Notes: generated by a model from the letters alone, not told the origin. A DNA stretch of 64,000 nt from Corydoras sp. C115 (GCA_019802505.1 JAFMOC010000108.1:124001-188000); one strand, 5' to 3'. Positions 11,031 through 23,458 are shown, numbered from the stretch's first letter. Program-made: numbers and translations.

Positions 11031-11481
11031 TAATGTGGAAAGAGCCCTGAGGTATAATTCATATATATATCGCAACTGGAAACTCCAGCCAACAGTGCTT
11101 TTCTAAATGTAAATTTCGAGTGACGTGTATGCATTTGCCTCAGAACAACGGCTATAATTGGCTGAAAAGTCCACTGCACCCACCCCATGAGTGAGGAAAA
11201 AAAAATTTTTTCAGTGAGCGCATCAATTTGGTTATGACAGGTGTACGCTTATTTCCCTAAAAATAGGATAATTTCATTTCTCTGGTACAATAATCCTACA
11301 TTTTTTACCTTGCAACACTGTACAGAAATTACATACACTGCTTCTTTCAAAAAAAACCTTGTGGGAGGATTTTTGGTTCCATGTGAATTACACAAGCACT
11401 GGAGCTAGGGTTGCCACCTGTCCAGTAAAATATGGAATCATCACATATTTAGCAAATAAATGTTGTGTCCTGTACTAAACA

Positions 11482-11627
11482 TTCATTCATTCATTATCTT
11501 CCGCTTTATCCTATATTTTTGGGTCGCGGTGGGGTTCCCCATGCCCATCCAGGGGAGAACGTTTCGGGCGCTGGGCAGATACACCCAGGATAGGGCGCCA
11601 ACCTATCGCTGGGCATACACTCACTCA

Positions 11628-11670
<43 letters not shown>

Positions 11671-11885
11671 GCACACACACACACACACACTCTACACGGG
11701 GCAATTTGGGGAACTCAATTGAATTGTTCCATGTTTTTGGACTGTGGGAGGAAACCGGAGAACCCGGAGGAAACCCACGCAGACACGGGGAGAACATGGA
11801 AACTCCACCCAGATGGGGATTCGAACCAGGAATACCTAGTGCTGAGAGGTGAACGTGCTAACCACTAAGCCACCGTGCCGCCCAT
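11482..11885 (-). repeat. SINE family A, full length, with (CA)n expansion
   Basis: Head, body and tail are present. A (CA)n run of about 60 bases (11631-11690) has grown where other copies have a short CA-rich spot. A 12-base target duplication CTGTACTAAACA lies at 11470-11481 and 11886-11897. Confidence 0.9.
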
Positions 11886-11897
11886 CTGTACTAAACA

Positions 11898-12953
11898 AAT
11901 AAAGGATGTCTGTAAATGTAAAAAAAAAACATGTATGTCAACATCAACTCTAAATCTAACAATATATTTTAAATGCTCTCCCACTCTGCTTATTCAAATA
12001 CAGGTGTAACACCAAATTCTGTAACCAACGGATTTTATGACCTCTTTTTGTCAATTTAGACCCCAAAATCACAATTGTTAAGAGAAATATTTACACTTTT
12101 ATACATATACATTTCCTTGATCACAAAATTGTATTGTGTATTTTGTGTCAAAATGTTTATATTTGTGAGGAATACATTGTGATTTAATGTGACTTAACAA
12201 TTTAGATGAACTGACTTTCCTTTAGTCATAAGACAAATACTGTTCAATCTAAATAACAATTTGTCATCCCACACCTCTCCTCTAGGATACCTCAGCCAAT
12301 TATAGACTTACATTTTAAAAGTTCATTGGAAGTAGGATTAATTGTTTTCTTGATCAGCCCTTAACTCACAACATTGCACACAAAATCATAGCACTGTTGT
12401 GGGCGCCCCATTCCATAGAAGTCGGGCCCATGATGGCCATGGCCCAGAAGAGCTGTGGTGGGTGTCCCTTATTTTCAATTCTAAAAGGTGGCAAAAAACC
12501 CCAATGGAACATATACATATATAAAACAAACAAGCAATATAGTGAGGCTGCTAAAAGTGACCCGCGATATGCTCCATATGCTGTAGTGGAGGACCATAGT
12601 TTCAGGCATTTAATAACAGTGCTCGACAATAAAAAAATACGACATTTCCCCCCCATTGCGTGGCTTCAGTAATGTGCATGGTTTAGTGGGCATTTCCAGA
12701 CAACTAATGGGTTAAAAAAATTATTAACAATAAAAGCAATATAAATATTGTGCATGTGCCCGAGGTAGAAAATATATATCCAACAAGCTGTGCACATTAC
12801 TGAAGTCACATAGACACAGGCATATAGTGGAAAAGATTGTAACACAACACAGTTTATTGCTGCATTATATAATGAACATGAACTCAGTAAGACAAGAAAA
12901 AATAATTAAAAGTTGCCAGGCAACTTTCTTTCTTCGTAAGAAGAAAATACTTA
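11898..12953. other. No gene recognised
   Basis: AT-rich sequence. A short block at 12390-12660 is open in both directions, but no family was recognised and codon pattern is not convincing. Confidence 0.45.
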
Positions 12954-13136
12954 TACAGTCATATGCTCATAAGTTTGGGCACCCCTATTAATCTTAATCA
13001 TTTTTAGTTCTAAATATTTGGATGTTTGAAACAGCCATTTCAGTTTGATATATCTAATAACTGATGGACACAGTAATATTTCAGGATTGAAATGAGGTTT
13101 ATTGTACTAACAGAAAATGTGCAATATGCAGTAAAC

Positions 13137-14214
13137 CAGGGGTGCCCACACTTTTCTGGCCCGAGATCTACTTTTCCATTGGACAGGTCATCGAGATCTA
13201 CAGGGGTCAATCTCTATTTTTTAGGCTTTTATATTGAAACCTGTTTACACACATCATGTTAGTATTGTGGAATCTGTTAGAATTGCTCTTTTATTAAACA
13301 CATTCCAGCAAATAGCACGGAGAAAACCTGATTTAAGTAAAACTCAAACACACAGTATACAGCACAAATGTAAAACAATCACTGTAACACACATTTCCCC
13401 AAACAGAACATCCATCCATCCATTAGAACATCCATCCATTAGGGTCGCGCGGGGAGGGGGGGGGTTCCCCATGCCCATTCAGGGGAGAACACTTCAGGTG
13501 CTGGGCAGATACACCCAGGACAGGGCGCCAATCTATCACTGGGCACACACTCACTCACACAGATACACTCTACATGGGGAAATTTGGAGAACTCAATTGA
13601 CCTTGATCCATTTTTTTGGACTGTGGGAGGAAACCGGAGAACCCGGAGGAAAGCCACGTGGACACGGGGAGAATATGGAAACTCCACCCAGATTGGGATT
13701 CGAACCGGGAATCACCAGCGCTGAGAGGAGAACATGCTAACCACTAAGCCACCGTGCTGCCGCCAAACAGAACATGAACATTAATAAAAGCAAATGCATT
13801 TTGAGATTGACATTGTAAAAAAATGTTCACCCCCCCCCCACTCTAAATGAAAGTGGAACATTTTAATTCTTTTTGAGCTTCACTCATCCTTCACTCATCT
13901 TGTCAGTCAAATAAAGTGTAAAAACACAAACAGGAACTATCTAATGTAGATGATTCTCGAGGCAGTGCTTCGGATTTAGGCTCGGAGGCGTGGCCACATG
14001 CCGGTTTTGGGAACAGCAAGGGAGGGGGGGGGTGGACTGCTTGCTTGCGAGATTCAGAGAGAGATCGTGATTCAGAATGAATCACATTGTGTGTGAATGT
14101 GTGTGTGTATAAGTGCTTCCGATGCTGTGCTGTTAAAAAAAAGCGCTGATACGTGATAAACACGTATCTTTTTTTCTCAAACCTCCATCGCGATTGACGT
14201 ATTGAGCACCCCTG
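13137..14214. mobile_element. Non-autonomous hAT element inside the Tc1 element
   Basis: It begins CAGGGGTGCCCACA and ends GAGCACCCCTG, short imperfect terminal inverted repeats of hAT type. An exact 8-base target duplication CAGTAAAC is at 13129-13136 and 14215-14222. No transposase domain is visible. It contains a SINE (13412-13762). Confidence 0.9.
13412..13762 (-). repeat. SINE family A inside the hAT element
   Basis: Near full length, flanked by an exact 13-base target duplication CCAAACAGAACAT at 13399-13411 and 13763-13775, so its insertion postdates the hAT insertion. Confidence 0.92.
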
Positions 14215-14437
14215 CAGTAAACCAAAATTTGACAGGTGCAAAAGTATGGGTACCCATATCATTTTATTGATTTGAATACTCCTAACTACTTTTTACTGAT
14301 TTACTGAATCACAAAATTGGTTTGGTAACCTCATTGAGCTCCATAGCCAGGTGTATCCAATCATGAGTAAAGGAATTTAAGGTGGTTAATTGCAAGTTGT
14401 TCTCCTATTTGAATCTCTTCTGAAGAGTGGCATCATG

Positions 14438-15456
14438 GGCTTCTCAAAACAACTATCAAAAGATCTGAAAACAAAGATTGTTCAACATAGTTGTTCAGGG
14501 GAAGGATACAAAAAGTTGTCTCAGAGATTCAACCTGTCAGTTTCCACTGTGAGGAACATAGTAAGGAAATGGAAGACCACAGGGACAGTTCTTGTTAAGC
14601 GCAGAATTGACAGGCCAAGAAAAATATCAGAAAGGCAGAGGAGAAGAATGGTGAGAACAGTCAAGGACAATCCACAGACCACCTCCAAAGAGCTGCAGCA
14701 TCATCTTGCTGCAGATGGTGTCACTGTGCATCGGTCAACAATACAGCACACTTTGCACAAGGAGAAGCTGTATGGGAGAGTGATGCGAAAGAAGCCGTTT
14801 CTGCAAGCACGCCACAAACAGAGTTGCCTGAGGTATGCAAAAGCACATTTGGACAAGCCAGCTTCATTTTGGAAGAAGGTCCAATGGACCGACGAAACAA
14901 AGATTGAGTTGTTTGGTCATACAAAAAGGCGTTATGCATGGTGTCAAAAAAACACAGCATTTCAAGAAAAACACTTGCTACCCACTGTAAAATTTGGTGG
15001 AGGTTCCATCATGCTTTGGGGCTGTGTGTCCAATGCTGGCACCGGAAATCTTGTTAAAGTTGAGGGTCGCATGGATTCCACTCAGTATCAGCAGATTCTT
15101 GAGAATAATGTTCAAGAATCAGTGACGAAGTTGAAGTTACGCCGGGGATGGATATTTCAGCAAGACAATGATCCAAAACACCGCTCCAAATCTACTCAGG
15201 CATTCATGCAGAGGAACAATTACAATGTTCTTGAATGGCCATCCCAGTCCCCAGACCTGAATATCATTGAACATCTGTGGGATGATTTGAAGCGGGCTGT
15301 CCATGCTCGGTGACCATCAAACTTAACTGAACTGGAATTGTTTTGTAAAGAGGAATGGTCAAAAATACCTTCATCCAGAATCCAGGAACTTATTAAAAGC
15401 TACAGGAAGTGACTAGAGGCTGTTATTTTTGCAAAAGGAGGATCTACTAAATATTA
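14438..15456 (+). pseudogene. Tc1 transposase, stop-disrupted
   Basis: This is a DDE transposase of the Tc1/mariner superfamily. Paired-like helix-turn-helix regions (MGFSKQLSKDLKTKIVQ onward, with LSVSTVRNIVRKW) come first. The catalytic core has WTDETKIELFG, FQQDNDPKH and PDLNIIEHLW; the second Asp and the Glu are spaced as DD34E. A TGA at 15311-15313, after VHAR, cuts off the last 45 or so residues, and a second stop lies near 15411. The start chosen is the Met of MGFSKQ. Confidence 0.9.
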
Positions 15457-16032
15457 ATGTCACTTTTCTGTTGAGGTGCCCATATGTTTGCACCTGTCAA
15501 ATTTTGGTTTAATGCATATTGCACATTTTCTGTTAGTACAATAAACCTCATTTCAATCCTGAAATATTACTGTGTCCATCAGTTATTAGATATATCAAAC
15601 TGAAATGGCTGTTTCAAACACCCAAATATTTAGAACTAAAAATGATTAAGACTTATACAGACATAAAGGTATAGTGGTGCCCAAACTTTTGCATATGACT
15701 GTAAGGGCCACTTAAATTGAACATAATATTTAAATATATTTAAATGTTTTAATTTATTTTTTAAATATTTTTCAGTAGTAATCTGATTGATAGAAAAGAT
15801 ATCTTACATCTCATGTTTATTTAACTGTATACAGTAGATAACTGAATTATAATGTGGCTAATTGCTTTTACATAATTGTTACTTATTGATGCCCAGATAG
15901 CTTCACACACTTATGAATATCATACAGCCAACAGGGCTTTGTTTTTTGGTGGGATGCGCACTTTATCCTATAATAATAAAAAAAATAGATTTGATTATGT
16001 CTGTTGTATATCATTAATACAATAAAAGTCAT

Positions 16033-16375
16033 TCATTCATTCATTCATTATCTCCCGCTTTATCCTCTATTAGGGTCGAGGTGGGGTTCCCCATGCCCAT
16101 CCAGGGGAGAACGTCTCGGGCGCTGGGCAGATAGACCCAGGACAGGGCGCCAATCCATCACTGGGTACACACTCAAACACACTCTATATGGGGCAATTTA
16201 GAGAACTCAATTAACTTGATCCATGTTTTTGGACTGTGGGAGGAAACCGAAGAACCCGGAGAAAACCCACACGGACACGGGGAGAACATGGAAACTCCAC
16301 CCAGATGGGGATTCGAACCGGGAATCCCTAGCGCTGAGAGGCGAACGTGCTAACCACTAAGCCACCGTGCCGCCC
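16033..16375 (-). repeat. SINE family A, full length
   Basis: Flanked by an exact 13-base target duplication CAATAAAAGTCAT at 16020-16032 and 16376-16388. Confidence 0.92.
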
Positions 16376-16388
16376 CAATAAAAGTCAT

Positions 16389-17262
16389 ATAAAAATAAAA
16401 TGGTCTTTAAACTGACTGAAGTTTATAGAAGAATGATCAAATTAAATGCAGTGTGATATTTGTGATGACAACCTTCATCACAGTCATCACGGATTACATT
16501 ATACCTTTATGTCTTTATGGTAGTGCCATTCATAATAAATCAATAAATTTCTACTTATATACTTCCATTCTATCCATTCTTATTCTATACATACCCTGGT
16601 TTCCGTGGACTGTCCCCTCAACCCCTTAGTTGGTACCATTAGCACTAGATTAAAAAAGGCTAAAATATAAACACATGCAAGGTGCATGCCTACTGAACTA
16701 ACCAGTCTTCTCTTCTGTCAAAAGTTTCACATATTTGTAGACCTACAATCCTTCAGTACTGTAGGTCTTCCTCTCATGTCAGTGCCCAATACATTATCCC
16801 ATGCATAGACATGGGGAACCCCACTTGCCCTGCGACCCTCGTATATGATTAAGTGGAAGATAAAGAGATTAGATGAAATAATATAATATATAGAAAAAAG
16901 AAAAAAAAGAGTGGCTTCATTACTATTACTCTTGATTGATTGATGATACTTTATTTATTTCCCAATGGGTAAAATCAAAAGTAACAAAGATCAGCTGGAA
17001 TACACTGGGAAAGGAAAAGACAGGTAATAAATATAGCCCCAGACTATGCTTTTAAAGGAGCACAGTTTAGTAACATTAAAAAACACCTTTAGCACAGCAA
17101 ATTTGACAACATAGACACATAAAAGGTCACAGTTTTAGGACCGGCTGCCACTCAGGCCTATTAAGCCAGACCGGGACAGTAAGCAAGTGGTGGAGAGTCT
17201 GTGTTTTCAGTTCGCAGAATATCTCAGCGGCACAACATTGCCTTTGGAACAGTATAGGTATC
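16389..17262. other. No gene; possible old interspersed repeat
   Basis: A TACTTTATTTATTTCCCAAT segment at about 16948-16968 resembles the 3' end of a common fish repeat. Nothing else was recognised. Confidence 0.4.
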
Positions 17263-17523
17263 CAGGCTTAGTGCTTAGTACGTTTGCCTCTCAGCGCTGG
17301 GGATTCCCGGTTCCAATCCCAATCTGGGTGGAGTTTCCATGTGCTCCCGTGTCCACGTGGGTTTCCTCTGGGTTCTCTGGTTTCCTCCCACAGTCCAAAA
17401 CATGGATCAAGGTAAATTGAATGCTTTGAATTGGCCTATATAGAGTGTATTTGTGTGTCTGTGTGAGTGAGTGTACCCAGTGATAGATTGGCACCCTGTC
17501 CTAGATGTATCTGCCCAGCACCC
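17263..17523 (+). repeat. SINE family A, 3'-truncated
   Basis: Degenerate head and intact body, but the copy stops at CCAGCACCCG without a (GAAT)n tail, directly at the edge of an unidentified coding-like segment. Confidence 0.75.
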
Positions 17524-18012
17524 GGCCCCTGAAGGCTAATTTCAACACGGGACCAAAAAGCAGATAAATCTTTTGTTTTTAGACAAAGGCCCAAATAATA
17601 TTTACGTGAATCTCTCAATCTGATCTCCAAAGTTTCTAACCTCGTTTGCAGCGCTGAAAGCTTCTTCAAGATGGTTTCCGTGTTGTCATTAATAGTCACA
17701 GTTCCAACGCCTCTGCCCATCACATCAATCATATTGGGCAGCTTAAAGGGACGCTGGACAACTGACCAAAAACTTCTAATTTCTTGATATGCCATGACAA
17801 TGCTAAATCCAATTCTCAGAAACCACGTAATCATAAAATCCAAATAGATATGTAGGTATATCCTCAATGTCCTCAATGGAAGGAGGTGCCAGGCACATGA
17901 CACGCCACTTCCCCTTTGTGTCCATCATATAGCCAGCTGCGACCGTTCGAGTCAGGACAGGTGGGTTCCCCTGAACCCTGGCTTCTCGTTGAGAAGATAG
18001 TGTCGATGACAT
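17524..18012 (-). pseudogene. Unidentified coding-like remnant, one frameshift
   Basis: Read on the - strand, a frame opening MSSTLSSQREARVQGNPPVL (18012) passes near 17820-17870 into a second frame that runs to 17524. Together they would make about 160 residues, including a hydrophobic patch (FMITWFLRIGFSIVMAY), then a heptad-like Leu pattern (ILKKLSALQTRLETLEIRL), which suggests a coiled coil. No family was recognised. It could be part of a transposon protein or a retroposed gene fragment. Its 3' edge abuts a truncated SINE. Confidence 0.4.
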
Positions 18013-19100
18013 TGACTAAAACCTTAAAGATAATTAAATAAAAGCTAGATTATTTCTGTTGACTACCCATTTTTTATACATTGTCTAGCGGTGTACTTCT
18101 AGGAGAGAAAAGTCATTAAAAGTTTAATTCTCACTTATGCTGAGCTTTGTTCAATTCAGAACAAATGCTTGCACTGGAACTGTACACTCATTCCCACATG
18201 CACATATTTTCAGCCACAGCAGTAACAGCTTGTTTTCTAGGGTCTGACAAATTTATCCAATGTCATTTACACAATGAAGCGCACACAACCACAGAAATGG
18301 AATTAGGCAGCAAAAGAATCTCTCATCAAAGAAAAGTTAATTATTGACTATATTATATGTCTTCTCATTAACTAAGACACTGAAACTAAAGAGAGTCTTT
18401 GAATCTTTAACTAGTCTTACAGTAACACAGGTGCATACACGCACACGCACAGAAAGAGAGATAGAAAGAGTCTCTCACGCTCTCTCCCCTCTCTCTCTCA
18501 CACACACACTCAGATCATGTCTGCACATGGCAAAGCAGCAGGAGAGCGTTTTGAGTGTAATGGAAAAATGTTACTGAGGAGAGGCATGCTGAAGAGATGT
18601 TGTATAAAAACCAGATAAATCTAATCCCCACCAAGAACCATCTGCCAATCACAGACACTTCATTCAATATATGCAGGCATACACCCAACACATGGTTCTA
18701 ACAAACACAAATTTCATAATTATTTAAAAACTGCCTTTGATATTGATAATAAACTGTTTTGGTTCCCTCTAGTGGAAGCTTAAACAAATAACATATAAAT
18801 ATACTTATTTATATTGATTTCACTCATCATATGAAATTGTTTGCGTTACACTGTACAAAGTCTATAGCAGAGTGTGTGATGTTATTCGAAGTCAGATTGT
18901 GCCATAAAGATGTAATGTTCCTGTTATAATTAGCCAAATTTTAAAAAGCTAAATTTGAACAATGCTCATTTTCCTTTTAGGTAATCGTAATACTTTTCTG
19001 TTGGTATGCATGTTGGTTGTAGTTTAAGCCTTTTGATCTATGTGGAACTAATCTAAGTTTTCTGATTGATCTAACATAACTAATTTAAATTAACTTGAAT
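18013..19100. other. No gene recognised
   Basis: AT-rich sequence with a CT/CA-rich stretch near 18430-18515. No coding or repeat assignment could be made. Confidence 0.5.
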
Positions 19101-19112
19101 TAATTTTAATTT

Positions 19113-19486
19113 GGGCGGTACGGTGGCTTAGTGGTTAGCACGTTCGCCTCTCGGCGCTAGGGATTCCCGGTTAGAATCCCCATCTGGGTGGAGTTTCCAT
19201 GTTCTCCCCGTGTCCGCATGGGTTTCCTCCGGGTTCTCCGGTTTCTTCCCACAGTCCAAAAACATGGATCAAGTCAATTGAGTTCTCCAAATTTCCCCAT
19301 GTAGAGTGTGTTTGTGTGCGTGTCTGTGTGTGAGTGTGTGCCCAGTGATAGATTGGCGCCCTGTCCTGGGTGTATCTGCCCCGCACCCGAAACGTTCTCC
19401 CCTGGATGGGCATGGGGAACCCCCCCATTCATTCATTATCTTCCGCTTTATAGGATAAAGCGGAAGATAATGAATGAATGAATGAA
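19113..19486 (+). repeat. SINE family A with palindromic 3' end
   Basis: Flanked by an exact 12-base target duplication TAATTTTAATTT (19101-19112 and 19487-19498). The 3' end carries an inverted copy of its own terminus: arms 19427-19450 and 19456-19479 are perfect 24-base complements around a 5-base spacer. Confidence 0.9.
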
Positions 19487-19614
19487 TAATTTTAATTTAA
19501 GTAGTTTAAACGTTTTTTTAAATCTAAGGTTTTAAAAGGCTTACCAGCCTTCCAATTCAAATTGATCTAATATTTTAATAAATAAATGGGTGACAGGGTG
19601 GATTAATTTCAAGT

Positions 19615-20290
19615 TGTAGTCATTTATTTATATAGCGCTTTTTACAATAGCACCTTGCCCCAAACAGCTTTACAGTTTTATAAGCCTTTGAACCCCAAAA
19701 GAGCAAGTCAAAGCGACAGTGGCAGGAAAAAACTCCCTGTTATGTTGTTATCTTAAGGAAGAAACCTTGGAAGGACCAAGACTCAGTGGGGGACTCATCC
19801 TCCTTGAGTGGCCGGGCAGCATTAACAGTGTACCGATTGTGTGGTGATCAGGTGACCCGTATTTAAAAATTAAACTATATAAGTCCTGCAGGACTGTCAG
19901 TCCAAAAAAAAAATCCAAGTTCCATCCAGTAATTGTCATTGGAAAATAGCATTAATTGCCTATTAGCAATTAGCAATTGAAAGTACCAAACAATAGAAGA
20001 AGTTAGGGCTAATAACAAAGCATTTAAGTAATAACAAATGTTTGATTGACACAGTGCAGCATGTGACTCCGGCATAACTGACTAGAGCAGCATTACTAAA
20101 AGGGGCTGATACTTCAGGGTACTTAGTTGCAAGGGCTCCCTGGAACAGCATCGTTTTAGTGCCACACCCACTACTAATTGTGAGCTGGGTGAAGAGGTGA
20201 AATGCCAGTACAGACTGATCCCAGATCAACCCAACCCAACACCACCAAGCCTGAGATCTACACCTTTATCTACAGGGATTTAATTAAACG
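19615..20290 (-). repeat. Interspersed repeat R1
   Basis: It contains the widespread fish block that reads, on the - strand, GGTTTCTTCCTTAAGATAAC and TTTTTCCTGCCACTGTCGC, and ends in TATATAAATAAATG-like sequence. The same family, opposite orientation, is at 36085-36790. Class not determined. Confidence 0.65.
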
Positions 20291-20544
20291 CAAAAATAAA
20301 TAAATGTGTTTTTTATGTACTTTTAAAAATTAATAGTGATTCTGAGTTGTGAACAGTAACTGAAAGGCTATTCCAAAGTTTAGGAGCCTTGTGGGAGAAC
20401 GCTCTTCCACCAGCAGTTGTATACAATACGAAACTAAACTGGTAGTCAATTTGAGTTTGATAACACAGCACTGATATGATCAAACTTTCTGGTTCTAGTT
20501 AAAACCCTAGATGCAGCATTTACAATAATCTAACCTTGAGGTAA

Positions 20545-20893
20545 GGCGGCACGGTGGCTTAGTGGTTAGCACGTTCGCCTCTCAGCACTAGGGATTCCCG
20601 GTTCGAATCCCCATCTGGGTGGCGTTTCCATGTTCTCCCCGTGTCTGCGTGGGTTTCCTCCGGCTTCTCCGGTTTCCTCCCACAGTCCAAAAACATGGAT
20701 CAAGTCGATTGAATTCTCAAAAATTGCCCCATATAGAGTGTGTCTGTGTGAGTGAGTGTGTGCCCAGCGATGGATTGGCGCCCTGTCCTGGGTCTATCTG
20801 CCCAGTGCCCGAGACGTTCTCCCCTAGATGGGTATGGAGAACCCCACCACGACCCTAATAGAGGATAAAGCGGGAGATAATGACTGAATTAAT
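20545..20893 (+). repeat. SINE family A, full length
   Basis: Exact 13-base target duplication AACCTTGAGGTAA at 20532-20544 and 20894-20906. Confidence 0.92.
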
Positions 20894-21113
20894 AACCTTG
20901 AGGTAATAAAAGCACGAATTAGTTTCTCTGCATCTTGGAAGGAAAGGATAATTCTTAGCTTTGAAATGTTATGAAGATAAAAAAAACAATTCTAGTAATA
21001 TTGCTAATGTGCTTCGTAAAGGAGAGATCTGAATCAATAATAACACTGAGATTATTGACAGATGAACTGGGTCTGATTTTAGTTATCAAGGTTTAACATA
21101 ATGTTAGAACACA

Positions 21114-21330
21114 TGCTTAGTGGTTAGCACGTTCGGCTCTCAGCCCTGGGGATTCTCAGTTCAAATCCCGATCTTGGTGGAGTTTCCATGTTCTCTCTGT
21201 GTCTACATTGGTTTTCTCCGGGTTCTCCGGTTTCCTCTCACAGTCCAAAAACATAGATTAAAGGTAACTTGAATACTCTACATTGTCCCTATTGTCTGTG
21301 TGTCCCCAGGCCTGGTAGAGTGTGAGGGTT
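21114..21330 (+). repeat. SINE family A, degenerate
   Basis: Recognisable head from GCTTAGTGGTTAGCACG and part of the body; the 3' half is diverged. Confidence 0.7.
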
Positions 21331-21483
21331 AGCGTAAAACACTGGGCCTAAGTTTAAAACGTGAGGTCATTGCTGTGGCAACCCCTGAATAATAAAGGGT
21401 TAAAATGTAAAGAAAGAAGAAGAAGAGAATAATACATAATTGAAAAAATACATTCCTATTGTAAAAACCTTATCTGATAAAAT

Positions 21484-22010
21484 TTGAGCGGGTTTCGTCC
21501 TGGTCGTGGAACACTGGATCAGCTCTTTACTCTCTCCAGGATCCTCGAGGGTTCATGGGAGTTTGCCGAATCAGTCTACATGTGCTTTTTGGATCTGGAG
21601 AAGGCTTTCAACTGTGTTCCTCGGAGTGTTTTGTGGGAGGTGCTTCGCAAGTATGGGGTACATGACACCCTACTATGGGCCATTCAGTCCCTGTACGTGC
21701 GGACTTGGCACAAATTGGACTTTTTTCCAGTGAGGATTGGACTCTGTCAGGGCTGTCCTTTGTCACAGGATTTCTAGGCGCAGGCAGGGGATGGAGGGTG
21801 TCCAGTTTGGTGATTTGAGGATCACATCACTACTGTTTGCAGATGATGTGGTCCTGTTAGTGTCATCAAGCTGCGAACTGGATCGGTTTGCAGCTGAGTG
21901 TAAAGTGGCCAGGATGAAAATCAGCACTGCCAAATCTGAGGCTATGGTTCTCAGTTGGTTCTCTGGGTCAGGTATGAGAACTTGTCTCAAGTGAAGGAGT
22001 TCAAGTATGT
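21484..22010 (+). pseudogene. Non-LTR reverse transcriptase fragment
   Basis: RT motifs appear in order: SGFRPGRGTLDQLF, CFLDLEKAFNCVP, LCQGCPLS, then LFADDVVLL and a K-S-E-A-M-V-L block. A frame change near 21735-21775 and a deletion after the QGCPLS motif break it. The order and spacing fit a LINE ORF2; clade not assigned. Confidence 0.82.
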
Positions 22011-22080
22011 CAGGGTCTTGTTAATGAGTGATTAAAACACTTTTTATGTTTAGCGTGTGGGCAATTTAGAGCATTCATCC

Positions 22081-22395
22081 ATCCATCCATTATCTTCCAC
22101 TTAATCCTGTACTAGGGTTGCGGGGGGGGGGGGTCTCCATGTCCATCTAGGGGAACGCCATACACCCAAAAATACACCCAAAACAGGACACCAATCCATC
22201 TCTGGGCACACACTCACTCACACAGACACATTCCATATGGGGCAAATTCAATTTGCCTTAAATCCATGAAAACTTGGAGGAAACCGGGGAGACACGGGGA
22301 GAACATGGAAACTCAGCCCAGATTAGGATTCGAACCTGGAATGCCCAGTGCTGAGAGGCGAACATGCTAACCACCAAACCACCTTGCCATCCTCT
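22081..22395 (-). repeat. SINE family A, degenerate
   Basis: The tail is CATC-type, with a G run near 22121-22132; body and head are diverged. Confidence 0.75.
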
Positions 22396-22775
22396 ACCCA
22401 CATAGCTTGTACTTATTTATAAGCTGCATTAGTTTGAAGGAATGCTTCTGCATTTTACTGCTCTTATCCCGCATATATGTTACGATTTATGTTACGCATA
22501 TGATACTGGCTTGGCAGCTTTTTATTTTGAATAGTTTAAATGCTTGTATAATATAAATTTATGTCAAGTTAAGTTTTCTTAAATTAAATTCCTGTTCCCC
22601 GCAGTGTAGAAAAGTAGCTGGAGCTCAGAAGGTGCATTAAGGGCAAATTCAAAGGCCCTGCAGCAGTGCAGTAGTTCTCTAGATCAAATTATCAAATAAC
22701 CTTCAGACGTTTGACGCTATGCCAGTGTCACCTCACCTTAAAGTAATAAATTATGTCCAAGCAGGATGATGACTC

Positions 22776-23458
22776 TGTCACCTCGCTCACCTAACACGGA
22801 TTGGCTGCGCAGCGTAATGCGCAGAGCCGAAGCGCCTGAACGTGCTGAAGGGAGTTCAGACACACCAGGTAGCGTAAAAGGGGAATTTATTAATTCAAGG
22901 TGTAGGGACACATGCTTAGTGGCTTAGTGGTTAGCACGTCCGCCTCTCAGCACTAGGGATTCCCGGTTTGAATCCCCATCTGGGTGGATTTTCCATGTTC
23001 TCCCCGTGTCCACGTGGGTTTCCTCCGGGTTCTCTGGTTTCCTCCCACAGTCCAAAAACATGGTTCAAGTCAATTGAGTTCTCCAAATTGCCCCATATAG
23101 TTTGTGTATGTGTGCGTGTCTGTGTGAGTGTGTGCCCAGCGATAGATTGGCGCCCTGTACTGGGTGTATCTGCCCAGCGCCCGAAACGTTCTCCCCTGGA
23201 TGGGCATGCTGAACCCCCCCGTGACCCTAATATAGGACAAAGCGGAAGATAATGAATGAATGAATGAAAGGTGTAGGGACACCAAACACGAAAGGTAACA
23301 CACAAACGAGATGACATGGAAACAACGACGTGCACGGAGGAAGGGGAACACGGAACCTAAATACAGAAATCCCCGATCACGTGCACCAAAACAAACCAAT
23401 CACTCAACTTAGTAAATAACTACACTAATGAGGACAGGTGCCCTAGGCACTTGTAACA
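22776..23458 (-). mobile_element. LTR copy of the 646-2858 family, with a SINE inside
   Basis: On the - strand it starts TGTTACAAGTGCCTAGGGCA and ends GTGACA, matching the LTRs at 646-1001 and 2510-2858 in order but clearly diverged. A SINE (22912-23267) splits it. No internal region or second LTR is nearby, so it looks like a solo LTR. The flanking 5 bases do not match exactly. Confidence 0.75.
22912..23267 (+). repeat. SINE family A inside the LTR
   Basis: Exact 15-base target duplication AAGGTGTAGGGACAC at 22897-22911 and 23268-23282 places this insertion after the LTR. Confidence 0.9.

Larger units (their letters stand above)
12956..15701 (+). mobile_element. Tc1-like transposon with nested insertions
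   Basis: The ends are CAGTCATATG and its complement, inside TA target duplications (12954-12955 and 15702-15703). Terminal inverted repeats are about 210 bases, the long type, and the right one has an extra segment of about 16 bases. The left repeat is split by a hAT element at 13137-14214. The transposase gene is broken. Without the insertion the element would be about 1.7 kb. Confidence 0.92.

Noticed and set aside
11460..11852. Thr/His-rich protein
   Set aside because: It is a SINE with a (CA)n run read through in one frame; the same applies to many PMPIQGRTFRALG-like frames in the window.
12366..12672. Overlapping open frames of about 90 codons on both strands
   Set aside because: No domain, no splice signals, no conserved motif; consistent with chance.
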